Assembly (NCBI GenBank): GCA_025677835.1
Contig: JAIXMR010000002.1
Span: 402,001-466,000 of the forward strand
Direction: 5' to 3'
DNA length: 64,000 bases
Origin: Sporodiniella umbellata
Taxonomy: Eukaryota > Mucoromycota > Mucoromycetes > Mucorales > Rhizopodaceae
Shown: positions 34,709-47,181 of the stretch, piece by piece
Position numbering within the stretch: the stretch's first letter is position 1
How the letters are laid out: each line of letters begins with the position of its first letter
Translations under genes and position numbers: made by a program
The notes under the pieces: model-generated
What the model saw: the letters and a program-made list of their open reading frames with translations, nothing else
Told to the model about the DNA's origin: nothing
Database searches by the model: none

Positions 34709-37489
34709 AATAGACTTTATCAAGATGGAGAAAAGAAATAATAAAATAACAAATAAAACGCGGCAATATTTATATTCTCGTTCGCAAGATCTGCACTCCG
34801 TCAAGATTCTCTTGTCGGCTCTTGACCAATCACATGGTTTATTTAAACGGACATGTCACATGCCAAGCGTCCGTTATGTTTTTTAGTGTGCGACGAACAT
34901 TTTCATTTAATTTTCTAGTCACTTTAAAAAAACAAAAAAAAATGACAGGACGTTACAACTGAACGAGGTCAAAAAAAAAAAAAAAAAATGAAGAGTTTTT
35001 ACGGCATTACTATGTGCTCTTACATAATAAAAAATAGCACTCCTACGCTTGAGTCTAGAACGAACAGAAGGTTTTCAACGGACTTAGTATTCGCCGATAG
35101 GACACACGAATGAACAGACTGCAGTCGTTTTAATTTTATTAGACTCTAGGCAAAAGGAAAAAAGGTGTTTTCTTGTATATCACATGTGAGTCAGCATATA
35201 CGAAATATAAGTAATGTAGTTGATAAGCATTCATAAAATATTCCAACCATAATATCTCAGTATGAGTAACGTGTTCAAGTAATGAGAAAAAAAAAGCAAT
35301 ATAGCAAAGTAGGTGCAATGATAAGAAGCGTTCTATGTGTCAACAAAAAAGCTCAATGTATATATAAAGAAACGCCTGTGTTGCTAACACCAGTATCATG
35401 TGTGCAAAGAGCAATTTAGCTGGTTTGCCAATAAAATCGTATCCGTCTTCTTTGGTGGGTCTGTTTCTATTTATTTATTTCAAAAAGACAGCTTTGATGA
35501 AACACTCGACTAAAATCGTATTCAATTGAAGTCTGGCTTACAGTTATTTAGACTAAAAGAAAAAAGTATTGACCCTTATTACTTTTTTTCTTTTTCTTTT
35601 TTATATTTTTGCATTTTTGCGCTTTCTAAAGACAAATATGACGAATAAAGTATATTCCTTTGCCGCAATTACGTGACAGGCCGGCGAGTATTTCTCCCGT
35701 CCACTCATTTACCTATAAACATCTGCTGTTTCGCTTACCTCTCTAGAAACGAACGGCATTATCACGTGCTTACTTTCCACCCGATTTAACATTTAAGCAT
35801 GCCTATATCTGTCTTACTAACGACATAAGTGATCATGATTAGGCGTAAAGAGTTTGAAAGAAAAAGAACAATGAGGTCGCCATTTGTCTTAAACTTCTGT
35901 CTGTTTTTTCTTGAACTTTGTTATGCTTTGTATTACTTGCTAATCGTTTTTAGCGTTTTTTTATTATTGACTTTTGTTTATGAACAACAAAGCATATATA
36001 CAAATAGAAAGAAAACAAAAAAAAGGGGGATTTGAAGCTAGGCCCATTCAAATGCTGATTGTGTACTTGGTCATTGTTCTTAATTTCATACTTTGATAGT
36101 TATTTTTTTTTTTTTTGCAAAAAAAAAAAAGAAGAAATTCTGAATATGACCTGACCAAAAAGTATGTGGTTTTTTGTTTGAAAGAGAAAAAAAGTTGCAA
36201 AATTTCTGTTTTATTGTTGTAACATGTACATGTACCAGTTGGATATATGCAAAATTCAACCAAAAGTCATGTTTAAGAGCAATTTGTTAAACTAGGATTT
36301 CAAATGAAGGAAAGATTTCATGACAGATCAATGAAGTATTGTATTTAAGCACAATATTGATGGTTTGGGTCATCCCCAGATTACACATACATCAATTCTT
36401 ACAAAAATCCAAATAACTGGTAAGTATCGCACTGGCATATATAAAAAGACTAGGATACAGTGGGTTTTGTGTACTTCATAATAGCACCACTCTGTTTACA
36501 AATCAAATCATTTTATGTAACCCAACCCGAATCTAGTATACTTACTCCTATGGTTTTTCAAATCAATGCAAATCTAATATGTAACAAGTAGTTTTAACAG
36601 CTAATGCATACTTAAGATGCATACTATTATCTATTTCATTCTTAAATCGAAATACATCCCCAGTCTTTGAAGTATTTCTATGCTGTCCTATTTTAAAGGA
36701 GCAGCTGGTTTTCTTGACACAGAACTCGGATAATATATTATTAATATCAAATAAATAAAAAAGGGGAGTACGGTTTAGGCATTGCGGCAGTTCATCCGTA
36801 AGTGACTGTTTTTATAGGCAAGAGGTACAAGTAGCAGATGGTCTTCTTGTGTGTGCACGGTCCACAGATATGCTTATGAATTTTTTTAGGTAAAAGCTGT
36901 CACTTTCAGTAGGAGATTGTTTTTGTTTTGAAAAAAAGCCATGTGGCAAAAATTTTCCAAGTCTGTTACACCAAGTACAGTACTCAGGGGTACAACAGAA
37001 GCAAATGTTAGACTTGTAAAGAATCCTTGATAGCAAAACTGAAATAAACTGCGTTTCCAAAGCTGATATAGTAGAAATGTTTGTAGAGACTATTGACTTT
37101 TTGAAAGAAAAAAAAGGAAAGATAGAACTACTCAAAGTAGTACATAAAGTTATCGGAGACCTGATGTATAAATAGTGATACCATTGTTTTCTAAAAAAGA
37201 ATTCTGTAATAGATTACAAAACAGTTAGAAAAGGCTGCTCTTTTGAGTACTCTATTGAGTGTGCTCTTTGCTTCTTTTTTTTTTTTAGGTGGATAGCTAC
37301 TATGTTTAAGAAAACTGTGCCTTTACTTGATTTTTTTGTTTATTAAAAAAATTAAAAAACAATGATAGATATTACAACTCCTTAGGTGTCACAATCGTCA
37401 GTAGGTGAAGTGTCAAAGACAACAATAAATAAACTGAGGAATTTTTTTAAAAAACTGAACACTACTCTTTTCTTTTGTTGTTGACCAAT
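34709..37489. other. 2.8-kb AT-rich intergenic stretch
   Basis: No gene is supported. Short frames on both strands (for example 35829-36035 plus, 36812-37135 minus) are dominated by homopolymer-derived residues. A less AT-rich patch near 35,660-35,790 contains a CACGTG hexamer at about 35764 and may be a regulatory region. The right edge is the promoter of the GH5 glucanase. Confidence 0.5.
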
Positions 37490-38608
37490 ATGGTTTTATG
37501 GCCGTTTTTGCTTTTTGCGATCGTCATCTCTTCTAGCGCTCTTCCTACCGATAAGAAAGGTGGTAGCACCTACAACTATTGGAACACAAAGGCATTTGGT
37601 GCCAATTTGGGAAACTGGCTTATTCTCGAAAGGTGGCTAGACCCAAGTCTATTTGAGAAGCATGCACCCAAAGCGCAGGATGAATGGGAATTTTGCAAGC
37701 AAGCAACAAACGCCTCCAAAGTTTTAAAAAATCACTGGGATAGTTGGGTCACAGAAGACGATTTCAAAACGCTTGCCCGTGTCAAGGCAAATCATGTTCG
37801 TATCCCTGTAGGCTATTGGGCATTTATAAAACCCGATATGAACGAGCCCTATGTGATTAATGGACAAAAGAAACAGATTGAACGTATTTTGGGTTATTGT
37901 AAGAAATACGGATTGTATGCCATTATTGATTTACATGGCCTTCCAGGCTCTCAAAACGGAGAGGCACATTCGGGCCATATTGGGCCTGTTGAGTTTTACT
38001 CACCCTACAATATCAATCGAGGCTTAAAAACGGTGAAGGCCGTATTGGATTGGATCAACAATCTAGACAACTCACTAAAAAGCCGAATTGCATCCGTCGA
38101 GACAGCCAATGAGCCCAAAACAAACGAAGCACAACTCAAGGTCCTTAAGGACTACTATCTCAGGGCCTATAAACTGTTTCAGACTTCCCGTTTCAAGATG
38201 CCCATGATTTTTCATGACTCTTTCAAAGGATTGGAAGTATGGAAGAACTTCTTGCCTGCCCCGGCCAACGCAGTGATTGATCTTCATCCTTATTACGCAT
38301 TCCCAGCCAACAAAGACCGTAATTCGATTATTCGTAGTATTTGTGGTACGAGATCCGAGACTGCCTTGTTCCACCTCCCTGTTCTATTCGGCGAATGGTC
38401 TCTAGCGTCTGGTGTGGCAAACGATCCTCTATGGTTAAAGACAATGATGGACACTCAAATATCCGTCTATCAGAAAAGTGGTGCTGGCGGTACTTTTTGG
38501 AACATCAAGAACAAAATTAACTCTAGTGTATGGTCGTTTGAGCTACTTGTAGATCAAGGGATTATCAACAATACCACGTTATCTGAGCATAGATATTCGC
38601 AATGCTAA
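37490..38608 (+). CDS. Secreted GH5 exo-beta-1,3-glucanase
   Basis: Single exon, 372 aa. The start chosen is the first ATG, giving a signal peptide (MVLWPFLLFAIVISSSALP). The GH5 (beta/alpha)8 barrel shows FGANLGNWLILERW near the N-terminus, NHVRIPVGYWAF, AIIDLHGLPGSQNG, the acid/base Glu208 in TANEP and the nucleophile Glu302 in FGEWSLA. These are the Exg1-type features of fungal beta-1,3-glucan glucosidases that remodel the wall. Two potential N-glycosylation sites lie near the C-terminus. An AATAAA signal lies 41 nt after the stop. Confidence 0.92.
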   Translation: MVLWPFLLFAIVISSSALPTDKKGGSTYNYWNTKAFGANLGNWLILERWLDPSLFEKHAPKAQDEWEFCKQATNASKVLKNHWDSWVTEDDFKTLARVKANHVRIPVGYWAFIKPDMNEPYVINGQKKQIERILGYCKKYGLYAIIDLHGLPGSQNGEAHSGHIGPVEFYSPYNINRGLKTVKAVLDWINNLDNSLKSRIASVETANEPKTNEAQLKVLKDYYLRAYKLFQTSRFKMPMIFHDSFKGLEVWKNFLPAPANAVIDLHPYYAFPANKDRNSIIRSICGTRSETALFHLPVLFGEWSLASGVANDPLWLKTMMDTQISVYQKSGAGGTFWNIKNKINSSVWSFELLVDQGIINNTTLSEHRYSQC

Positions 38609-38649
38609 TACCTATTAGAAGCATGCTGTATTCTATTATATTTCACTCT

Positions 38650-38655
38650 AATAAA
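38650..38655 (+). promoter_or_regulatory. Polyadenylation signal of GH5 gene
   Basis: AATAAA 41 nt downstream of the GH5 stop codon, followed by a T-rich stretch. Confidence 0.5.
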
Positions 38656-38727
38656 ACTATTCTCATTTCTCTCTCCAACTACAACGTGTTTTTTTTTTTT
38701 TTGAAACACTCAATCCCTTTTATTATA

Positions 38728-38961
38728 TTACTTTTGTATATGAAATAACAATTGTCGCTTCTTTTGTAGAATAAACATCCAGGCTTTTCGTAAGATTAGT
38801 CCACTGAAGTCTAGAATGGCAGAGAAAGAGGAAGGTTTACCAACTATAAGTCTTTGCAAACTTCCCACGGTTCTTTTTATTCTTTCAGTGTTTAAAACCA
38901 CAAAATTTCTACCAGTTTTGACATCCGCTAGGGACATGAAGTGAGAAACCTCGGAAGTCAT
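38728..38961 (-). CDS. Candidate small hypothetical protein, 77 aa
   Basis: An ATG-started open frame of 77 codons, convergent with the GH5 glucanase. It is moderately basic and contains MSLADVKTGRNFVVLNTERI at its start and a helix-like C-terminus. No family is recognised and no splice context supports it. Kept only because its composition is less homopolymer-like than other intergenic frames. Confidence 0.25.
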   Translation of the reverse strand: MTSEVSHFMSLADVKTGRNFVVLNTERIKRTVGSLQRLIVGKPSSFSAILDFSGLILRKAWMFILQKKRQLLFHIQK

Positions 38962-39973
38962 GTTTCAAGAGAAAATCCCCCCAATTGTTCAGAGTTTAAT
39001 AAACTTTGAAGAAAAAGAAAAACATTACAAAACAGACATGATTGGTTAAAATAAATTGCCATTGTGTATTTTTCCCTAATATGGTCTTCATTTCTTCTCA
39101 TAGCAAAATGTGTTGCAGCAAACTCCTAGCAAAAAACAAAACAAAACAACAACAACCAAAAAAAAGGGAGAGAGATGGGAAGATTGAGCGTTTATAAAAA
39201 TCGCGATTTTTTCTCCTTTTTTAAAATACAGTGTTGATGTCGCGCAATTCCTTTTGATTTCAAAAAGAAAATACCTTTTTTTTTTTTTTTTTTTTTTTAG
39301 CATGCCTTTTAGTGTAACTGTAACATGTCTTCAAGACTGAGTTACAGTAGGACAAGACCGGCCTGTAAAACAAGTTATGGGCTTGCATCGAGACTGATAT
39401 TCGACACCGCCAAGATCTTATTTCATATTCTATTTTACAAAATACCTTGACTTGCATGACGCCTTTCAAGAAAAAAAAAAAGAGATGATTGAAACGACTA
39501 ATGAGCGCATATCACGTCTCATAGTTTGTTTCTTTTTTTTCTGTATCAACCCCTGAACAGAGACTTCTCGAAGATAGATGAGAAAAGACCAGAGTCTCCC
39601 TGCATCAAAAGCATATATAGAAAATGCTGTTTTTTTCTTGGTTCTGAACTGTAAAGCCTTCCTATACCCTAAAAGGAATGATTAACAAACCGACCTGCTC
39701 CGTATACGTTCCGATACAAAGCAAAGCATACGCATTGAATTTTTTAGCGATTACAATCGTCAGCTTCAAGAGATTGACAGCGTGGGATCAATATGTAGAA
39801 CGAGTCCGTGCATTGGTCGAGACCGTTTGTATAACAATGTGTGGTTTTAATTTTTTTTTTTTACTCAATAAAAGAAAAGGTCAAATTTTCTCTCTTTTCT
39901 TTTTTTCTTTCAATCTAATTTTTACTTTGTTTTATTCTATTCTTATTTACTCTTTTTCTCGCCAAGAAAAATA
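38962..39973. other. Intergenic stretch with unresolved coding-like fragments
   Basis: Between the GH5 gene and the acetyltransferase several short fragments look coding-like on the plus strand: an ATG frame at about 39329, another at 39485 (MIETTNERISRLI), and a charged stretch around 39,690-39,800. I could not join them into one spliced frame. They could be a small multi-exon gene or a decayed one. A poly(T) run lies at 39275-39298. Confidence 0.35.
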
Positions 39974-40698
39974 ATGCCTGTTGCCGTTCAAGAGCGCCAT
40001 TTGTCTCGCAAGATATCTCTTTTATCAAACCATGAACATATCAACGTCAGGCCAGTGGTTAAAGGTATATCGCGCTGAGTAAAAGTGTGAAAAGACCAGC
40101 AAGACTTAAATAGACAAATCCCCTTCATTTAGGCGCTATAAATGAAGCAGCTCATGTTTTGACCGAAGCTTATCAATCCAACAAGACACTTTTATGGTCC
40201 ACAAGCCACTTTGAAAAAAGCGAGCACGTTTTATTCAACCTCTTTAAAAGCTTGATTCAAACAGCCTCACTAAGAAACCGAAACTCTGTAATTCAAGTTG
40301 ATGGTTGCAAAGGAATCTTGGTATGGTCTGACCAATCGCTCTTTTGTTGGCCTAAAATGGTACAAACCTCCAAATACGCACGCTTGCTGTCTTTCTGCGG
40401 TATTTCAATTAAATCTACAGATAAGATTCGTCGACAAATCATGGCTGACTTTCCAAAATACTTAATCATCAGTTTCATGGGTGTTCTTTTTCAAGAACAA
40501 GGAAAAGGTTATGGAAAGGCTCTATTGGATCATCTCTTAGAGAAAACTCAACTTCCGATTTACGTCGAGGTAGTAAACGAAGAAAGAATTGTCAAAGTCT
40601 TTGAATCGGCGGGGTTTGTGGCACAAGGAGAAATCCCAATCATTGTCAAAGAAAAAGTAATCGGCTTAATTCCAATGGTCTATACCCCTATTCATTAA
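39974..40698 (+). CDS. GNAT-family N-acetyltransferase
   Basis: Two exons, 39974-40064 and 40133-40698, giving 218 aa. The acetyl-CoA binding signature (Q/R-x-x-G-x-G/A) is present as EQGKGYGKALLDHLLE. It is followed by the C-terminal GNAT strand and helix IYVEVVNEERIVKVFESAGF. The N-terminal half is divergent, as usual for fungal GNAT proteins of this size. The substrate is not identifiable. The intron is 68 bp with canonical ends. No signal peptide. Confidence 0.82.
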
Positions 40699-41865
40699 GA
40701 CCAAACATTAGTTTTGTCTTGCCTAGAAAATACCCCCCCCCCTTGTATATCCCTTTTTTCTTAAAAAAAATATTTTATTAACTTAAACGCGTATATCTAC
40801 CCTATAAAAGTTGCACATTTCATTAAAAACAAATTTTCATCCAATCATTTTTCTCACGTGCTTTATAAAACAAAGTAAAAAGTTCTTCCGCGTTACACCG
40901 TTTATAGAGTTTGATCTGCGCACATGTGTTTTCATAGTAAATCAATAAAAAGGAAAAAAAAGAAAACCTTAATTGCTTTATGGTTATCGGAAGCTTTCCT
41001 TTAAAAGTACATGCTTTCGGTAAAGTATAGAATTTTTTTTTATTAAGCCCTCCTCCCTTCAATAAACAAAGTTTCAACCAATCAAGCCTTCTTTCCCCTT
41101 TCATTGACAAAGTCGCTATTTTATAGGCTGTATCCATCCAAAACTAAAGAGTAATCGCTTGTCTTTTTTTTTTTTTTAATATCAAAGCTATCTGTTTCTT
41201 AGCAAGCTGCCAGTATGTGCGCGGTTAATAAAAAACAACCGTTAGGTTCGTGGGTTACACTGCTGATCAGGATCAAAGAGTTGATACCGCGATTATATAT
41301 TCCAAGAATAGTAATCAGGTATTTGTAAAAAAAAAAAAAAAAAAAAGTGCCAAATGACAGATACAGAAAAAGAAAGTTTGACTGCTATCCTTTACAAGTT
41401 TCTACACAAATACGGATAAAATTCAAATTGGATATATAAGCCTGTCCTTTTTATATCGATTGTCTGGGAAAGGAGGGTCCGCGCTTTCTTCAAAACCTTT
41501 GTGTTTTGTTTGCTTCTAAATTTTCAGTATCGTTTTGAATCGCATTTAGCTTGATACGGTTTTGGAAGTTTTAAAGTGGATTATGTATATATTGGCCTTA
41601 ATAAAAGTAAAAGGCCATCTTAACAGACTTAGATTCAGGTAACTTTATAAAGTTGAAGTCAATCAAAATACATGCTGTTGTCATATCCGTTGGTGCCCCC
41701 CGTTTTATACAACTTATATATTGCCCAAGTCGTAGAAAGTAAGGACTAGTTTGTCTTCTCTTTGATCAAGTTACGTTAAATCAACTCATGTACATATGCC
41801 GCCGAGACAAGAAAAATCTCAATAGTCCCTGTGATCTTTTTTAATATTTTTCTTTTTTATTACTA
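40699..41865. other. Convergent intergenic stretch, AT-rich
   Basis: The 3' regions of the acetyltransferase (plus) and arginyl-tRNA synthetase (minus) flank this 1.2 kb. It holds poly(A/T) runs near 41167 and 41329. No gene is supported. Confidence 0.55.
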
Positions 41866-43749
41866 TTACATTTTTTCTAAGATTTGTTTGATGCCAAGAA
41901 GGTATAACCCATTTTTTAGTGTAGTTCGTGCTGACCAAAAGAGAAGCATTCTGGCCTTGGCTGTTTCAGGACTTTGGTTTATTACCATAAGATGTTTGTA
42001 CGCACCATTGGTAGCAGTCATCAATTCAAATAGATAGTAAGTGATAACAGATGGCTCAAGTGTATCAAAAGATTTCTCTACTATATCGGGGAATTGTGAA
42101 ATGGTATGAACCAAATTGAACGCCTCTGGCTCTTTAAGGATCGAAAAGTCACAGTCTAGATCAATAGGGATACCGGCTCTCCTTTCAATACCACAGGCTT
42201 TGACGTGAGCATATTGGATACGAACACCGGTACGACCCTGTCTACTGGTCATCTGATCCCAAGAGAATTCATAGCCAACCTCTCTTTTGGATTTCATGTC
42301 CTGTACCATGATAGCTGAAATACCCAACACGTCGGCCACATGATCGAAATCTTCTACCTGTGTATTCTCGTCGTTTTTCATATATTCAATATTCAATTGC
42401 TTTACTTCGTTTAGCAAATCATCAAGAAAAACTACGTTGCCCTTTCGAGTGGACATACCCTTGATGAGCCCAAATGGTATATGTTCCAGTTGCATATCTT
42501 TTTCAGGCAAGATCATCTTTGCAATTTGAAAAACTTGTTTAAAGTAAAGCTCCTGCTCGTTTCCAACAACATAAAAAGCCTTCTTGAACGGAAAGCGTTC
42601 CTGTCTCATCAAGATACTGGCAAGATCTCGTGTCATGTACAAAGACGTTCCGTCCGCTCTTTTTACTGGTACCTTTCCTAGTCCATATGCTTCCAAATCA
42701 ACCACATAGGCTTTATCTTCTGTTTCTTTTAAAAGGCCTTTCTTTTCTAACAGGTCAAAAGCTTTTGGAATATAACTTCCGACTTCTGATTCACCCGAAT
42801 AAACATCAAACTCTACACCCAATCTTTTGTACACTTCTTTGTAGGAGTTTATGCTGATCTCTCGAAGCTTGCCCCATAGTGCTAAAGCCTCAGAATCGCC
42901 TAATATATATGCGTTGGTTATTATATATACTGATAGGTGGACATGATACATTTACCCTCTTCCATTCTTTTAAAATAGCTATTTGCTTGAGAGCTGATTG
43001 TATCATCTGATTGGGCCTCTTCATTGATTTTCACGTAAACGTCGTATAGATGTCGAATGGGATCTTTGTTTAGCTCTGTTTCGTTCCCATATCTTTCATA
43101 CCCAACAGCCAATAAGCCTAAAGAAAAAAAGGGTAAGAAACAAATCAAATGAGGTCCTGGTTGCTTACCATACTGCTTCCCCCAATCTCCTAAATAGTTT
43201 ATACCAATAACTTTATAGCCCAACTCTTCGTGAATTCTTTTCACAAAATTGCCAATCAAGGTGCTTCTCAAATGACCCACATGGAATTTTTTTGCTATGT
43301 TGGGTGAGCTGTAATCGATCAGCACTGTTTCGTTCCCTTTAGGTATATGCGACCATCCGTATCTATCTTTTTCGGTATATACTTGTTTCAGTACTTGTTT
43401 AGTGAATTCTGGTTCTGGAAACTTCAAGTAAAGCTTCAATCCTTCTATTTTTATAGTGTCGATGTATTGGTTGGACTGAATCTTAAACAGAAAGTCAATA
43501 TGTGTACCCTCTTTTTTCTGTCAAAAGCCATGTATCAAAATGTGTGTTTACTTTAGTGGTTATAGCTTGCGCTTGAACTGTCAGATTGTGACCTGGTTGT
43601 TTTAAAGAGGGATCTAGATCAAACATGGAAATCGACAGATCGCCTTGTTTTTTTTTATTGGGGATCTTGAACCCCTTTACAATTGCCTCGGGCGATGTGG
43701 GTACATATTTTGAAAGTTGTTGTGCGATGGCTTGTTTGAATTTCAACAT
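41866..43749 (-). CDS. Arginyl-tRNA synthetase
   Basis: Four exons: 43749-43552, 43481-43169, 43117-42956 and 42899-41866, giving 568 aa. Class I synthetase features are the HIGH-equivalent FHVGHLRST with SSPNIAKK upstream, the KMSKS-equivalent [17 protein letters not shown], and the ArgRS anticodon-binding end ([14 protein letters not shown] ... [19 protein letters not shown]). An N-terminal Add1-like domain covers about the first 110 residues. The enzyme charges tRNA-Arg. Whether it serves cytosol, mitochondria or both cannot be decided; the N-terminus is not a clear presequence. Confidence 0.95.
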
Positions 43750-45475
43750 GGGTTAAAATACAAAAAAAAAAAAGAAAGGGGACAGAACAAGCCTGCGCTG
43801 TTTCAAACAGAGAATACATTGGACCCTGTAAACAGAACTAAAATCAACTTGAATGATGTATACTAGGTTTTGATTGTGACAGTAACACACGGATTCGTCA
43901 GATTTCTTTTCTGTCTACCAGCTTTAAAATAATAAAAGTTTTTCTGCGTTTGATGCTCTTTCTTTTTTTTTTTTTGCAATACTAATGGATGGTTCAACTC
44001 TCGAAATTTTAGAAAACAGCTCCGGTCACACATATTTTTTTTTAACAGTTTCATTAAGATGTACAATCATCCTCAAGGATCTAGTATTTTTCTATATTTA
44101 TTATTAATAAGCAACAAGTATATGCATGCTTTTAAGCTGATATCGAACTATTTTTGCTTATCTACGAACAGTATAAAGTAGATTCCCGAGAACTTTCATC
44201 TAGAGGCTCCTTTCAGATGTTTTTCATATACTAAATCGTAACATAATTTTAAGGGTTCAATACTAATACAGTAAAAAAAAAAGCAGAAAAATACAAGGGT
44301 TCATAGGATATTCCATTTTTTGTTTTGTTTTTTTAAGAGGATTTATTTGTCGTGCCATACCTAAACAATGTAAATCTTGAAAGAAAAATAGGAACGCTAT
44401 GCATAAGTAGACTCAAATAATCTTGCAGAAAGCGTTCAATGTAAAAGTCATTAGATTGTTGTAAGCACAAATGTACTTTGTATAGCAACATTTTTTAATA
44501 ACCTGCATATTGTTTCTTTCTTAATTAGACTGCTTAAAGAGATTGTGACTAATTGAATACAATAGATAATGGCCTGATAAATTTAAACCTGTTAAGCCAA
44601 TGATGAGCCCTTGTTTTTCCTTTAGAGATCGACCGTAAGATAGTTCACTTGAAGATTTGCAATTTAGAAAAAGTAGTTGTAGTGAACATTGAAAAGTCTG
44701 TTTTAAGTTTCAAATGTAGTATTTGTCAGCAAAGAAAAACAAGCGACATTTGCCCTGAGAATGTATCCATGGTTAAAGTGCTGAAAGATGTGATGTTCCC
44801 TTTAGTTTTTTTTTAATTACACGAAATACACACATATACACATTCTTTACAGGAATTGCTGGTGTATATATTGGTTAATATATTTTGTGTCATCGCGCTT
44901 ATAGAGCTATATACCATTTGAGGATAATGTTGCGCAAATAGGTTAGTCTGGCCAGTAAAAGGCACTTTTACTCTAAAAATAATTGCTACGATAACGAACA
45001 TGTTTCTCCCCTTAATCCCTTTTGAATACACAGTCGTGGTAGTAATTTGAAATGGTATTGGTTCTATCAAGTATAAATTTTTGTTCTTAGTGTACATTTA
45101 AAAACAAATCCGTGTTGGTAGGATTGTGTTCCTTTTTTTTTTGCCAGTTATGCAAGCCTACAGCTGTGAGAACTTGTTTGTTGTCGGGCTCTTAATATAA
45201 AAAACTCACAACAGGCAATAGTCGGACATTTGTATTAGTAAAAAAAAACAGGGTAAGAATTATTTAAAAAAACAGGATAGCCAAAGAGTATATAGGAAAA
45301 AACAAAGAGCATCGTTCGGTTTCTATTAAAGAAGTAATAGACAAAAGAGCCCTTTTTCTATCACAAAAACAAAAGCCGGACTATGAATAAAAGTAAATAT
45401 GACAAAACAACAACAATACCAAATAGTCGGCTCGCGGCACTTTTCATTCTTATTCTTTTTATTTTAGAAAAAAAA
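43750..45475. other. 1.7-kb divergent intergenic stretch, AT-rich
   Basis: Between arginyl-tRNA synthetase (minus) and the FMN-binding protein (plus). No gene is supported. Short frames are AT-driven and unspliced. The gene starts lie at both ends, so promoters are expected there. Confidence 0.55.
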
Positions 45476-46196
45476 ATGTCGTGGAAATCCTTTTTAAAAA
45501 AAACATTGAATGAGAATATTGAAAAAGTAGGGATGTCAGCCACATACGCCTCCTTAGCAACTGTCAAAGCAGATCGTACACCAGCTGTGCGTACAGTGGT
45601 TGTGCGCGGATTTTTAGCTGAGCATCACAAAGAAATTACCGGGTATACAAGTGATCTACTAATCATCACCACGGATAAACGTTCTCGAAAAATACAAGAG
45701 ATTGAAACTAACCCAAACACAGAGATTTGCTGGTAAACAAATAATAAAAAAGTTAAAAATAACTATCGTACTTAAATAGTATGTTAGGTATATGAATGGC
45801 GATATGAGCCAATTCCGTATCCAAGGCACTCTATATCCCGTTTTTAGAGGATCCAGTCCTCTTAGTTGGGCAAACTCTGTTTGTCAACAAACGACTACCA
45901 GTTCTGAAAAAAGCTTAGCTCAGCAAGCGTTTGAAAGGCAGATGAAAATCGATCCTTGGGAGGCTGAGAGGTTGCGTCAGTTTATACTGTTTGATCCTAA
46001 ATTGAGAGCAGAGATGGCCGAACAAACTCAGTATGAAACGCTTGAGATTGTCGATATTGACGAAAAGGGCTGGTTTAAACACCACATCTATCAGGCGTAC
46101 CTGGAGGAGGCTTATACTAACTTTGTAGTACTTCTAGTTCAAGTAAAATCTGTTGGTTATTGGTCTCCGTCTGCCGGACTAAAGCAGTTGTTATAA
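45476..46196 (+). CDS. Pyridoxamine-5'-phosphate-oxidase-like FMN-binding protein (Alr4036 type)
   Basis: Two exons, 45476-45732 and 45788-46196, giving 221 aa. The split-barrel start matches the family: SYASLATV-like TYASLATVKADRTPAVRTVV, then LLIITTDKRSRKIQEIETNP and EICWYMNGDMSQFRIQGTLY. The first domain binds FMN. The region EAERLRQFILFDPKLRAEM is typical of the Alr4036-type family, in which catalytic pyridoxamine oxidase activity is not assured. The C-terminus ends soon after NFVVLLVQVKSVGYW, a little shorter than usual. Cytosolic; no targeting signal seen. Confidence 0.82.
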
Positions 46197-47181
46197 TTGT
46201 CTTTTTCCCGTCTAATAAAGGCAAAAGTAGTTTTCTGAAAATAAAATTAAAAAACGCACAAGGATAAAAATAAATTTGACCAAATAAAGAGACGCGTCTT
46301 GATGTTCTCTCCCCCGTAAAATCCCGAATGAATTTGAAACGTTTTGTTACAAAAGACCAGAATGGTTTTATTTTACTAATACAAGTATAATCGTTTCAAC
46401 GCGGTTTTAATTCATCCAAAAATGTGCTTTTGAGCTCTGCAAGAAGCTTTAGCTTGCTGTTTGGATTCGTCTTCGGGCTCTCTAATGAGGCGTTATTTAA
46501 AGGAAGTATTTCTAGTAGGCAAGGGTTGCCTACCAAATACGTTTTTGAAGAAAGAGTAGCTTTTATTTTTGATGGTAAAACAATAACTCAAAAGTTGATT
46601 GAAATGGAAAATACAATTGTTGATGAAGTCGCGAAATGTGGTAAACGCTCAGGTTTATTTTTCATTTTTAAAATCTTGATAATATAGTATAGAAAAAACA
46701 GCTCTTTTACCCCTTATACATCGAAGGAGGCTGACTAGCTGTTCTAATTCCTCAATTTCATGATTACTCGAGTGAGAACAATAAACCGACTGAAAAAGTT
46801 TAGCTTCAACATGAGCAGTACAAAAGGACGAAGAGGGAAAAAAGGCAGCGAATTTTTTACTTTACCTGAAAGGCAGAGATTACAAATACAGTAATAAAGA
46901 AAAGGCTTTTTTAAAATAAAAGATTCTTTGATAAAATAAACTGAAAGCAAAAAGGTCTAGACAAACAAAAAGTTGGTCAAGAACAGATATCGAAAGAACC
47001 ACCGCAACTATGGGCGCCTCATCACTTTTTGCACCAAAATGACCAAAAAATGCCAGTTGTAGAAAAAAAAAAACCGCCTTTTGGAAAAATTAAAACCTCC
47101 CTTTGGGAAAATTTATTAGCCGCTTTTTTTTTTCTAAAAAAAAAAAACCGCCTTTTGACGTTGAAAAGACTGTACAATAGT
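46197..47181. other. Intergenic stretch with one weak coding-like fragment
   Basis: Between two genes with convergent ends. A plus-strand frame around 46,520-46,650 has coding-like composition (FDGKTITQKLIEMENTIVDE) but no usable ATG upstream and no clear splice partners. A degenerate short repeat lies at 47063-47158. Confidence 0.4.
47063..47158. repeat. Degenerate tandem repeat, A-run followed by CCGCCTTTTG
   Basis: Four related units spaced 22-28 bp: an A-run with CCGCCTTTTGG at 47063-47084, AAAACCTCCCTTTGGG at 47092-47107, AGCCGC with a T-run from 47118, and an A-run with CCGCCTTTTG at about 47136-47157. It lies 24 bp beyond the chitin deacetylase stop codon, so it would be in that gene's 3' untranslated region. 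Confidence 0.6.

Noticed and set aside
35829..36263. Short frames on both strands
   Set aside because: Dominated by Phe/Lys homopolymers from T/A runs; no coding support.
46424..46687. 87-codon frame with coding-like composition
   Set aside because: No ATG at its start and no convincing splice sites; kept only as a note in the intergenic entry.
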